A DNA stretch of 64,000 nt from Aureibaculum flavum (GTDB lineage Bacteria; Bacteroidota; Bacteroidia; Flavobacteriales; Flavobacteriaceae): the NCBI RefSeq assembly GCF_016406085.1, contig NZ_JAEHFJ010000001.1, positions 62,001 through 126,000 on the forward strand, in the 5' to 3' direction. This document shows, piece by piece, positions 27,914 through 38,821 of this stretch. The position numbers were made by a program, and so were the translations under genes. Position 1 is the first letter of the stretch; each line of letters opens with the position of its first letter. The notes below the pieces were generated by a model. It saw only the letters and a program-made list of their open reading frames with translations, was not told the origin of the DNA and ran no database searches.

Positions 27914-28642
27914 ATGAAATTATTTCCAACCATAGAAGAAGTATTTACAGACCCAAAAGAGCATTACAAGTACTTGTTCTTTCCATTATTAACTATTGAT
28001 TTGAACGAACATAACCTTGGCGAAGGATTGGTGCACTTTGTTTCTGTTTGGGGAAATGGTGACCCTGATGATGATTTAGACCCCGGTGTTTTCGATTATA
28101 ATTATATAAAATTTGTCCGTGACGGTAATAAATATGTTTTTAATGGCAAACTTGATGGTATAGAAACGTTTAAAAAAGTGGAAAAATGGTACAACGAAGC
28201 CGATAAAGAATATCGTAAAAATAAAACAAGCTTTTTAAAACAACAGCAACGGAATGAAGTTAATGAAAGTGATTTAAACAAAAGTCTTGAAAAAAGAAAC
28301 ACCAACGATTTTGACTATTATCATTATGCAAAAGGACTTTTTAACTATTGGATAACACGCGATAAATACTTAGAAACTGGAAAATTTATTCAAGGTGGAT
28401 TCTATTCAGATGCTAATAGTGGTCACGAAAGAGAGATCTTTGAAAAAATTGGTGGAAAAATTAACTATGATGACTTTGAATATTTCATAGAACTTTTAGA
28501 AAACAATAACGAAACTAAGGAAACTAAACAATTTATTGGTTCTGTAATAGGCTACAATTATATCAGTTTTGGAGAAGATCGTATTCACCTCTTTTTAGAT
28601 AACGATAAAAATGAAGTGCTTTTGTATGCAGATTGGAGTTAA
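27914..28642 (+). CDS. Uncharacterised acidic cytosolic protein
   Basis: A 242-residue protein I do not recognise. It has no signal peptide or membrane helix, is rich in Asp, Glu, Asn, Tyr and Phe, and has a lysine/glutamine-rich, probably helical centre (about 85-125) between two mixed alpha/beta parts. The C-terminal part (KFIQGGFYSDANSG, then YNYISFGEDRIHLFLDNDKNEV) has the look of bacterial DUF1963/YwqG-type or immunity-type folds, but the match is too loose to name. The gene lies alone between the clpC terminator and the DUF2200 gene, with about 155 bases upstream. Composition matches its neighbours, so recent transfer is not indicated. Confidence 0.45.
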   Translation: MKLFPTIEEVFTDPKEHYKYLFFPLLTIDLNEHNLGEGLVHFVSVWGNGDPDDDLDPGVFDYNYIKFVRDGNKYVFNGKLDGIETFKKVEKWYNEADKEYRKNKTSFLKQQQRNEVNESDLNKSLEKRNTNDFDYYHYAKGLFNYWITRDKYLETGKFIQGGFYSDANSGHEREIFEKIGGKINYDDFEYFIELLENNNETKETKQFIGSVIGYNYISFGEDRIHLFLDNDKNEVLLYADWS

Positions 28643-28759
28643 ATAGCTAATCAAAACTAGTGTTACTATTATTTATGTTTTCTCTATATTTATAAAAAAT
28701 AAAAACAACTTAACTGACCATAAACTTCACTTTAAAAACACCATTCAAATTTTAAGTAT

Positions 28760-29125
28760 ATGAAAGACACAAGTCATCATGATGAACGCATTGCCAAAAT
28801 GATATTTGGATCCGTATACCCTCATTATCTTTCAAAAGTTGAGAAAAAAGGCAGAACAAAAGAAGAATTACATTACATAATTGAATGGTTAACTGGCTTT
28901 AATAGTATAAAATTAGAAGAACTCATTGAAAGTAAAATGACTTTTGAATTATTTTTCGAAAAAGCAACATTAAACCCTAATGCTCATTTAATCACTGGTG
29001 TTATCTGTGGCTATCGCGTAGAAGAAATCAAAAATCCATTGACCCAACAAGTCCGGTATTTAGACAAATTAGTAGATGAGTTGGCTAAAGGTCGTAAACT
29101 AGACAAAATAACAAGAAATTCATAA
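28760..29125 (+). CDS. DUF2200 protein
   Basis: A 121-residue soluble protein matching the DUF2200 pattern along its whole length: DERIAKMIFGSVYPHYLSKV, KKGRTKEELHYIIEWLTGF, ATLNPNAHLITGVICGYRV and PLTQQVRYLDKLVDELAKG. The family is widespread, very conserved and of unknown function. It stands between two genes of unknown function on the same strand with ordinary gaps, so no operon role can be read from context. Confidence 0.88.
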   Translation: MKDTSHHDERIAKMIFGSVYPHYLSKVEKKGRTKEELHYIIEWLTGFNSIKLEELIESKMTFELFFEKATLNPNAHLITGVICGYRVEEIKNPLTQQVRYLDKLVDELAKGRKLDKITRNS

Positions 29126-29210
29126 TTCAGTACCCAGTATGACATTTAGTATAAAAAGAGCCAACGAAACGTAAACCTTATAACTGAGAATAAACTAGAA
29201 ACTTTTAAAC

Positions 29211-30119
29211 ATGAGAATTAAAACAATATCAATAGTACTTTTAAGCTCTATTTTACTTTTTAATTGCAATTCAAAAACCACGGACAAACAAGATAATTCT
29301 GAAACAATTATTGTTGTTACGAATGCAACCCCTGCCCTTGGTGAGCCAAGTGTTACTCCTATAAATCACAACGTTACTGATACCACTAATTATCTTGCTG
29401 ATTGTCTTTATGAAACTTTAATTAATGGAGAGCGTTCGTTTAAGGATATTGAAAAATCACTTTTAGATCAGAACATTCTTAAAAACACAACCCCAAAAGG
29501 GTATAAAGATTTTTTTATAACCTATGTGATACCAGAGCAATTTGGTCGTTTTAACAATATGAACACCTACAAAGTTGATAAACAATTCTTTCAAAACAAA
29601 TTAAAAATAGCTACTATTTTAAGAGCTCAATTTAAATCTCCTGAACAAAATACTGAAGATACAAATGCTTGTCCCAACAACCAGTTTAAAAAGAAAGGAT
29701 TTGAAAATAGCTCTGTTAAGGCTTTACTTGACGAAAGTAATGAAATTACAGATCAATTGGTCGCTGGCACATTAGATTCAAAGTACAAAACTGAAACGTA
29801 CAACATGTTAAACAAACATTTTTCAGTTGAATTATTCAAAAATATCGATAGCCGAGTGATAAGTTACGTCCAATTAAATGATATTTTAAAAGAATATGGT
29901 GAGGATCAAATGGATGATGATTATACACGAACTTTAGATTTGTTAGAGGATTATAAAAAAAATGGAGGTAAAGAAATAGCAACTGACTCATCTACAAAAC
30001 AAAAAGCTACAAAAGGAAGTGAAAATCAACCAGAAATAATATTAATGACTACAGAAGAAACTGAAAAATCAATTAAAAATGGAGCTGTTATAAAAAGCAC
30101 TGACCCCGACAATAATTAA
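29211..30119 (+). CDS. Uncharacterised lipoprotein
   Basis: A 302-residue lipoprotein: hydrophobic signal residues 5-18 and lipobox LLFNC (Cys20), followed by NSKTTDKQDN, a low-complexity linker. The mature protein is hydrophilic and mainly helical, with no family I recognise (ADCLYETLINGERSFKDIEK, YKDFFITYVIPEQFGRF, AGTLDSKYKTETYNML). It ends in an acidic, threonine-rich tail. It lies 85 bases after the DUF2200 gene and is convergent with recQ. Confidence 0.5.
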   Translation: MRIKTISIVLLSSILLFNCNSKTTDKQDNSETIIVVTNATPALGEPSVTPINHNVTDTTNYLADCLYETLINGERSFKDIEKSLLDQNILKNTTPKGYKDFFITYVIPEQFGRFNNMNTYKVDKQFFQNKLKIATILRAQFKSPEQNTEDTNACPNNQFKKKGFENSSVKALLDESNEITDQLVAGTLDSKYKTETYNMLNKHFSVELFKNIDSRVISYVQLNDILKEYGEDQMDDDYTRTLDLLEDYKKNGGKEIATDSSTKQKATKGSENQPEIILMTTEETEKSIKNGAVIKSTDPDNN

Positions 30120-30234
30120 TAAAAAAAATTAACCAATCTAATATACAAAAATTTAACAATAAGCTTGTTAAGTGTATCCATCTAAATAAGATAATTAATT
30201 TAGTATTGTTATTTTACGATTTAAAAACTTTAGA

Positions 30235-32013
30235 TTATTGAGCCTGATGTCTTGCAATTACTCCCATAAACCGACTCCCATATTTATCTGTTTTCACTTT
30301 TCCTGCCCCCTGAATTTGTTTAAAATCTGCTTTTGATTTAGGAAGCTTTTTTTCCATATCTTTCAAACTTGCATCACTAAAGATGATGTAAGCAGGAACC
30401 TTTTCTTCCTTTGCAATAACCAATCGAAGTTCTCGTAGTTTCTGAAATAAATTAGATGGAGCTTTTGATGTAATCACCTTCTCCTCTATTTTATCCTCAA
30501 GCTTAGGCAAAATAGCTAATTGCACTTTTTTATCTTTAAATAAAACCTTCTTTGCTAAAGGTGTTAATACGAGACGTCCATTTTCGTGAAAACGGATTTC
30601 TAAAATACCTTGATTAATCATCTGTATTACATATTGCTGCAGGTCAACCCAAGAAGTATCCTTGACTGTTCCGTACGTTTTAATATTCTGATACCCTTTT
30701 TCTAATACTTGTGCATTTTGAGCACCACGTAACACATCAATTACCATTCCCGTAGCTTCTTGTTCCTCCAAACGGGTTACTGCAGAGCATACTTTTTTAG
30801 TTAAAATAGTACCATCAAAATAATTAGGCGGTGATGTACAAATATCACAATTTCCACAATTTTCAGTAAAGTGTTCTCCAAAATAATTAAGTAAAGCAAT
30901 TCTTCTACAACTTAAAGCTTCTGCAAACTGTTGCATTCTTTCAAGTTTGGCAATTTGATATTCTTCATTAGAACTGCCTTTAGCAAATTTCCTAAGCATT
31001 ACCACATCAGCATAACTATAGAACAACAAATTATCCGCTGGGAGCCCATCTCTACCACCACGACCAATTTCTTGATAATAGCCTTCAATATTTTTTGGCA
31101 TATTATAATGGATGACCCAACGCACATTACTTTTGTCAATTCCCATACCAAATGCAATAGTTGCTGCAATTATTGGCGTTCTGTCATTTATAAAATCCTC
31201 TTGAATACTACTACGCTCGTCAGCTGACAGACCTGCGTGATAGGCTTTCGCCTTAAATCCAGTACTATTTAGCTTAGACGCTAATTTTTCTGTACTTTTT
31301 CTACTTAAACAATAAATGATACCACTTTCATCAGGACGTGAATCTAAATATTTTAAAATTTGATCTATTCTATTATTCCCAGGACGGACTTCCAAATACA
31401 AATTTTTTCTATCGAAAGAAGATAAATGCACTTCAGCTTCTGGTATATTTAATTGTGTAACAATATCTTGTTGCGTTGCACTATCTGCCGTAGCCGTAAA
31501 TGCGGCGATTGAGGTATTAGGAAATTGTTTTTTTAAATGTCCTAATTTCGTATAGGCAGGTCTAAAATCGTGCCCCCAAGAAGAAATACAATGAGCTTCA
31601 TCTACAGCAATAAGACTAATTTTTATTGATTCAAAATGGGGTATCAAGTTTTGTAAACTTTCCGGAGCCACATATAATAATTTTAACTCACCAGCTTGCA
31701 AGTTTTTAAGTGTCTCATTTTGTATGTAAGATTCTTGACTGCTATTATAATACGAAGCTGATATTCCATTTGCTAATAAGGAATCTACTTGATCTTTCAT
31801 GAGAGCAATTAGAGGAGAGATTACAATGGTTGTACCTGAAAGTGCTAATGCAGGTAATTGAAAACAAATTGATTTTCCACCACCAGTGGGCATAATGGTC
31901 ATTACATCTTTTCCAGATAAAATATCATTGATAATACTTTCTTGCTGTGGTCTGAAACTGCTGTACCCAAAATGAGTTTTTAAAAGGTTTAAAGTCGTTT
32001 TTGAGGTTATCAT
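30235..32013 (-). CDS. recQ: ATP-dependent DNA helicase RecQ
   Basis: A 592-residue superfamily 2 helicase: Walker A TGGGKS (43-48), the VDEAHCIS Walker B box, the SAT-type motif FTATAD, and helicase C with the GRGGRDG arginine-finger segment. Then comes the RecQ zinc domain (FTENCGNCDICTSPP), a winged helix (about 400-490) and a C-terminal HRDC domain (about 515-590). It unwinds recombination and stalled-fork intermediates. The ATG is preceded by a 475-base gap that holds a decayed ssb copy and its promoter-like element on the same strand; that element may now drive recQ. Confidence 0.95.
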   Translation of the reverse strand: MITSKTTLNLLKTHFGYSSFRPQQESIINDILSGKDVMTIMPTGGGKSICFQLPALALSGTTIVISPLIALMKDQVDSLLANGISASYYNSSQESYIQNETLKNLQAGELKLLYVAPESLQNLIPHFESIKISLIAVDEAHCISSWGHDFRPAYTKLGHLKKQFPNTSIAAFTATADSATQQDIVTQLNIPEAEVHLSSFDRKNLYLEVRPGNNRIDQILKYLDSRPDESGIIYCLSRKSTEKLASKLNSTGFKAKAYHAGLSADERSSIQEDFINDRTPIIAATIAFGMGIDKSNVRWVIHYNMPKNIEGYYQEIGRGGRDGLPADNLLFYSYADVVMLRKFAKGSSNEEYQIAKLERMQQFAEALSCRRIALLNYFGEHFTENCGNCDICTSPPNYFDGTILTKKVCSAVTRLEEQEATGMVIDVLRGAQNAQVLEKGYQNIKTYGTVKDTSWVDLQQYVIQMINQGILEIRFHENGRLVLTPLAKKVLFKDKKVQLAILPKLEDKIEEKVITSKAPSNLFQKLRELRLVIAKEEKVPAYIIFSDASLKDMEKKLPKSKADFKQIQGAGKVKTDKYGSRFMGVIARHQAQ

Positions 32014-32103
32014 TATCGTTTTATGCTATATAATGTTTAATGGGTCTATCCAATTTCTGTTACCTATTTACCATAAACACTTACACAACGCTTATATGTG
32101 GTA

Positions 32104-32203
32104 ATAATAAAATTTTGGGATTTTTTTCTGGATTCAAAGGTACTAATTTCAGAGTTGTTTCCTAAGTTTCATGTCAATTGTACCTTACTTATACTGCGTT
32201 AAA
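32104..32203 (-). pseudogene. Decayed 5' part of a second ssb gene
   Basis: On the minus strand this segment aligns almost without gaps to the first third of ssb (about 6164-6264): AAACTTAGGA, CTGAAAT, TACCTT and GAATC recur in the same order, with roughly three quarters identity by eye over the 70 bases nearest the start. The start codon is gone (ATG replaced by TTT) and TAA follows in frame after four more codons, so it cannot make SSB. Similarity continues upstream through the leader (CTTAACTGTT in both) and promoter (32303-32357), and fades below about 32105, so the 3' two thirds are lost. It lies 90 bases before recQ, on the same strand. Confidence 0.72.
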
Positions 32204-32302
32204 AATATTTGTATTGCCAAAACAACAGTTAAGTTGCTCCTCCACAGAGCTTACTGATCTTTTTAAAATTATCGAAATATATTTTTTTCGATTTCAGCTA
32301 TG

Positions 32303-32357
32303 CAAACATAGAGCTACTTAAGAATAGAATTCGGTTGACAACTAATTACTTTCGTTT
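32303..32357 (-). promoter_or_regulatory. Second copy of the ssb upstream element, now upstream of recQ
   Basis: The three blocks seen before ssb (6365-6420) recur unchanged: TATGTTTG (32303-32310), a 19-base spacer, CAACCGAA (32330-32337), five bases, AAACGAAAGTAATTA (32343-32357), all on the minus strand. Blocks are identical while the spacers have diverged, which suggests selection for function. The -7 box is about 290 bases before the recQ ATG. Confidence 0.55.
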
Positions 32358-32488
32358 ATTGTAGAATGTACTCATTTATTCATAGTCACAAATACATGTA
32401 TTAATTTACGGACAGAAACAGTACTTAGACATTTTAAAACAATCATGGGTTAATCTGATTAAAATGCTAATGCGATTTTACATTTGAA

Positions 32489-34213
32489 TTGAAATTCCAA
32501 AACAATATATTTGCTCAGAATTTTACTCAAACAATTGTGCAAAAATATTTTCAACACTTTTCTACTCCTGTAAACGAATTTGAACTTCCTCGTAAGTTTA
32601 CCTTTCCATTTTATTACGAACCTCATCCATTATGTAAATTAGCGGCAAACGAGGTGCAAAATTATTTAAAAACACAAACGGATTTTCAACATAATTTTGG
32701 ATTGGATACTTCTAAAGAAGGGCTGGCAATAGGAAAAATGTTTGGGGTGATGGTGGTACAAAATCAACAAAACGAAATAGGCTATATCTCAGCGGTTTCA
32801 GGTACGTTGGCAGAAAAAAATAGCCATAAGAAATTTGTTCCACCTGTTTATGATATGCTCACTGAAGATTCCTATTTTCTGCAAGAAAAAAAGGCGTTAA
32901 ACATCATCAGTATAGCTTTAGAAAAATCATTAAACAATACTGAATATTTAGATTTATTAATTCAGTATAAATTTGAAAATAAAAAAGCGGCTATTGACAT
33001 TAGAGAAAAAAAAGAAGCCTTAAAGGCGGCTAAAAAAAATAGAGACTTACGGAGAAGAAAAGCAAAAACCGAATTAACAACAGAAGCTTATACTTCATTT
33101 GAGGAAACATTAAGCAAAGAGAGTTTAGAATCTAAATATTTTTTCAATAATGTAAATCGCTATTGGACACATACCTTAGAACCTATCAAAGAAAAACTCT
33201 CTGTTTTCACTAGTGAAATAGCTCAATTAAAAGAACAACGTAAAGCCAAATCAATAGCATTGCAACAGTACTTATCTGAACAGTATCACTTTTTAAATTC
33301 AAAAAAGGAAGTTAAAAATTTATCCGATTTATTTGCGGATACGTCTGTTGAAAATTTACCAGCTGGCTCTGGAGAATGTGCTGCACCTAAATTACTACAA
33401 TTTGCTTTTTTAAACAATTTAAAACCTATTGCAATGGCTGAATTTTGGTGGGGACAATCACCAAATAAAGAGATAAGAAAACATCAACAATTTTATCCCG
33501 CTTGTCAAGGAAAATGCAAACCTATTTTAACACATATGTTATCGGGTATTGATATGGATACAAATCCTTTATTACAAAACCCTGCTATTGGTAAAGAACT
33601 CGAAACTATATTTGAAGATGAAGAGCTCATTGTTGTTTACAAACCTGCTGAATTTTTATCGGTACCTGGAATCCACATTAAAGATTCTGTATATAGCCGC
33701 GTTAAGCAACAAATAAAAAATATTTCTGGACCAATTATAGTGCATCGATTAGATATGTCTACTTCAGGCTTATTGGTACTTGCAAAGAATAAAAAAGCAC
33801 ACAAATATTTACAAAGTCAGTTCATTAACAAAACGGTACACAAACGTTATACAGCAATGTTAGATGGTATTATAAAGGATAATAAAGGAACAATAAAATT
33901 ACCTCTTCGAGTTGATTTAGATGACAGACCAAGACAATTAGTCTGTTTTGAACACGGGAAACCAGCAGAAACAAATTGGGAGGTTATTGAACGGAATAAT
34001 GGTAAAACAAAAATACACTTCTACCCTATTTCCGGACGTACACATCAATTGCGGGTACATGCTTCTCATTCATTAGGACTAAATACTCCTATAGTTGGTG
34101 ATGATTTATATGGAAAAAAATCTAATCGATTGTATTTGCATGCTGATACCTTAGAGTTTTTACATCCTATAACTAAGCAAAAAATGATATTTCATAAAAA
34201 GGCTGAGTTTTAA
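32489..34213 (+). CDS. RluA-family RNA pseudouridine synthase with a long N-terminal extension
   Basis: A 574-residue protein. The C-terminal 210 residues are an RluA-type catalytic domain, with the catalytic Asp in VHRLDMSTSGLLVLAKN and the later ISGRTHQLRVHASH motif. The first 350 residues form the extension seen in large Bacteroidota RluA proteins, with a coiled-coil, Lys/Glu-rich part at about 165-260 and a Cys-containing segment SGECAAPKLLQFAF. No ATG is available at the N terminus: the frame opens with TTG at 32489, and GTG at 32537 is an alternative that starts nearer the conserved FTFPFYYEPHPL block. The target RNA is not known. Confidence 0.85.
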   Translation: MKFQNNIFAQNFTQTIVQKYFQHFSTPVNEFELPRKFTFPFYYEPHPLCKLAANEVQNYLKTQTDFQHNFGLDTSKEGLAIGKMFGVMVVQNQQNEIGYISAVSGTLAEKNSHKKFVPPVYDMLTEDSYFLQEKKALNIISIALEKSLNNTEYLDLLIQYKFENKKAAIDIREKKEALKAAKKNRDLRRRKAKTELTTEAYTSFEETLSKESLESKYFFNNVNRYWTHTLEPIKEKLSVFTSEIAQLKEQRKAKSIALQQYLSEQYHFLNSKKEVKNLSDLFADTSVENLPAGSGECAAPKLLQFAFLNNLKPIAMAEFWWGQSPNKEIRKHQQFYPACQGKCKPILTHMLSGIDMDTNPLLQNPAIGKELETIFEDEELIVVYKPAEFLSVPGIHIKDSVYSRVKQQIKNISGPIIVHRLDMSTSGLLVLAKNKKAHKYLQSQFINKTVHKRYTAMLDGIIKDNKGTIKLPLRVDLDDRPRQLVCFEHGKPAETNWEVIERNNGKTKIHFYPISGRTHQLRVHASHSLGLNTPIVGDDLYGKKSNRLYLHADTLEFLHPITKQKMIFHKKAEF

Positions 34214-34345
34214 TGCAATAAAATACACTTATCTTTATACTTTAAAATATCAAATATGGTATATAAATTACCAACCTAATCCCGATACTTCGGGGAATTT
34301 TAATGTATAGCCACATTTCAAAATTAGAAACATAAAAATATCAGA

Positions 34346-34969
34346 ATGAGTATCGAGAAATCATATAATAGTTGGGCAAATCAATATGATACAAATAAAA
34401 ATCGGACACGAGATTTAGATCAAACTTCTACCATTGAAACTTTAAGCAAATACAAATTTGAATATGTATTAGAGTTAGGTTGCGGAACGGGAAAAAATAC
34501 AAATTGGTTATTAAAAAAAGCAAAACAAATAATTGGACTTGATTTTTCGCAAGAAATGTTGGCTAAAGCAAAAGAAAAAATAATTAGTGAAAAAGTGATT
34601 TTCAAAAAAGCCGATTTAACTAAAATTTGGGAAATTGAAAATAACTGTGTAGATCTTATAACCAGCAGTTTAACACTTGAACATATAAAAGACTTAGATC
34701 ATGTTTTTAGTGAAGCCAATAAGAAATTAAAGAAAAATGGATTGTTTTTTATTAGTGAATTACATCCCTTTAAACAGTACTCAGGTAGTAAAGCACGATA
34801 TGAAACTGAAAGTGGGACTCAGGAATTAGAAGTATATATTCATCACATTTCAGAATATATTGAGAACGCCAATAGCAATGGATTAAAATTAGTGGAAATA
34901 AAAGAATGGTTTGATAAAAAAAATGAGAGCGAACTTCCTAGATTGATTTCCTTTATATTTAAAAAATAA
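34346..34969 (+). CDS. Class I SAM-dependent methyltransferase
   Basis: A 207-residue protein with Rossmann motif I VLELGCGTGKNTNWL (about 40-54), motif II LDFSQEM and a later ITSSLTLEHIKDLDHVF segment (methyltransferase type 11/25 pattern). The end is Lys/Glu-rich. There is no signal peptide. It is the small free-standing type that acts on diverse small molecules; the substrate cannot be read from sequence. It stands between the pseudouridine synthase gene and katG with sizeable gaps on both sides, so no operon context helps. Confidence 0.8.
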   Translation: MSIEKSYNSWANQYDTNKNRTRDLDQTSTIETLSKYKFEYVLELGCGTGKNTNWLLKKAKQIIGLDFSQEMLAKAKEKIISEKVIFKKADLTKIWEIENNCVDLITSSLTLEHIKDLDHVFSEANKKLKKNGLFFISELHPFKQYSGSKARYETESGTQELEVYIHHISEYIENANSNGLKLVEIKEWFDKKNESELPRLISFIFKK

Positions 34970-37703
<2,734 letters not shown>

Positions 37704-37757
37704 AAACGACAGCCATCAGTTTATATTAGCTGAGATTATATTCTTTAACAATAGTAT

Positions 37758-37815
37758 AGTCCACTAAGGATTAGTAGTAAACTAATGTTTTCTACTTATT
37801 AGTGGGCTTTTATTA
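37758..37815 (+). terminator. Probable terminator of katG
   Basis: Outer stem AGTCCACTAA / TTAGTGGGCT (one G-T pair) with an inner ATTAGT/ACTAAT hairpin, followed by TTTTATTATT, 55 bases past the katG stop. Confidence 0.65.
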
Positions 37816-37928
37816 TTGCACGGAATAATGATTACTAATACTACTTAATTTATAAATTAATTAGTAAAGCAATGAATACATAAAAAACGATAATGTCATC
37901 AAAATTTGTTGCATAATATAATATTCAT

Positions 37929-38720
37929 ATGAAATTCAAATTGTTTTTATCAATTGTTTTAATTACATCTTCTCTTTTGTCTCAAGAAACGGTAGTCTCA
38001 AAAATAAGATTATTACCTAATGAGAACTATTCAATAGAAAAAATTATTAAAATAAATACGACAATAGAGCCTACTTTAAATAAAAAGCAACTAAATAATG
38101 CTAAAGAAAAGAAAATAGACCCTAAAGTAACTAACAAAAGAAGAACACTATCAAAAATTAAATTGACAACAAACGAAATCGATGCTGATGGAAAAATCAG
38201 TTCCAAGATGCAATTTAGCTTTAACACTTCTAGTTCATTAGTTATTAATGGGGAAACGAAGCATAAAGTTGGCCCTACATATTCAGACACAAAGTTCTTA
38301 AAGGAATATAACTATAATTTAAAGTCAAAATTTGAACCCATTGAGTTACCAGAAGGTCAACTTAAAATTGGAGATACATTTGAAACCATCTCAAATGAAA
38401 GATTACAGATTGAAGGATATAGAGAACTGTTTTTTATCAAAAGAAAAACATCTTTTACCGTAACTCATATTAATAAAAGCAGAATGACTTTGAGTTTTAT
38501 TCATGATTTTTATTTGGACGATAAATCAACTAATGAATCTGAATTAACCATAATCAAAAGTAATGGTAAAGGAGTAGCTGAATATAATTGTAAAAAAAGT
38601 TATTTAACAATTTTCAATTCTAAATTTGAAGTAAAATATAGCTTTAAATCTAATGAATTAGGAATAATAATAATCGCTACTATTCAATCAGACATTAAAC
38701 AGACTATAAGTACAGAATAA
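37929..38720 (+). CDS. Secreted protein of unknown function
   Basis: A 263-residue protein with a Sec signal peptide (about 1-18, MKFKLFLSIVLITSSLLS, then QETVV). The mature part is beta-rich, highly basic and Lys/Ser/Thr-rich with no family I recognise. Segments such as KLTTNEIDADGKISSKMQFS and LPEGQLKIGDTFETISNERL resemble the beta-barrel-like repeats of DUF6263-type periplasmic proteins, which is only a loose impression. It is isolated: katG ends 225 bases before it, and hutH is convergent from the right. Confidence 0.45.
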   Translation: MKFKLFLSIVLITSSLLSQETVVSKIRLLPNENYSIEKIIKINTTIEPTLNKKQLNNAKEKKIDPKVTNKRRTLSKIKLTTNEIDADGKISSKMQFSFNTSSSLVINGETKHKVGPTYSDTKFLKEYNYNLKSKFEPIELPEGQLKIGDTFETISNERLQIEGYRELFFIKRKTSFTVTHINKSRMTLSFIHDFYLDDKSTNESELTIIKSNGKGVAEYNCKKSYLTIFNSKFEVKYSFKSNELGIIIIATIQSDIKQTISTE

Positions 38721-38821
38721 TCATTTAGTTACAACTGAATATTCTACTTACTTATAATTATTGGCTGTTTGAAATTAGACAGACCAATTGAACCTTATCA
38801 AACTGATATTTTTTTGGACCT

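Larger units (their letters stand above)
32014..32488. other. Intergenic region between recQ and the RluA-type gene
   Basis: The 475 bases hold, from left to right, the recQ leader, the ssb relic (32104-32203), its former leader, the conserved upstream element (32303-32357), and a short AT-rich leader for the plus-strand pseudouridine synthase gene, with TACATTTG at 32479-32486. I find no intact gene in it. Confidence 0.6.

Noticed and set aside
34281-34294. Small hairpin CCCGA-TACT-TCGGG as a regulatory or mobile element
   Set aside because: Only a five-base stem without a T-run or repeat partner in the window; too little to interpret.
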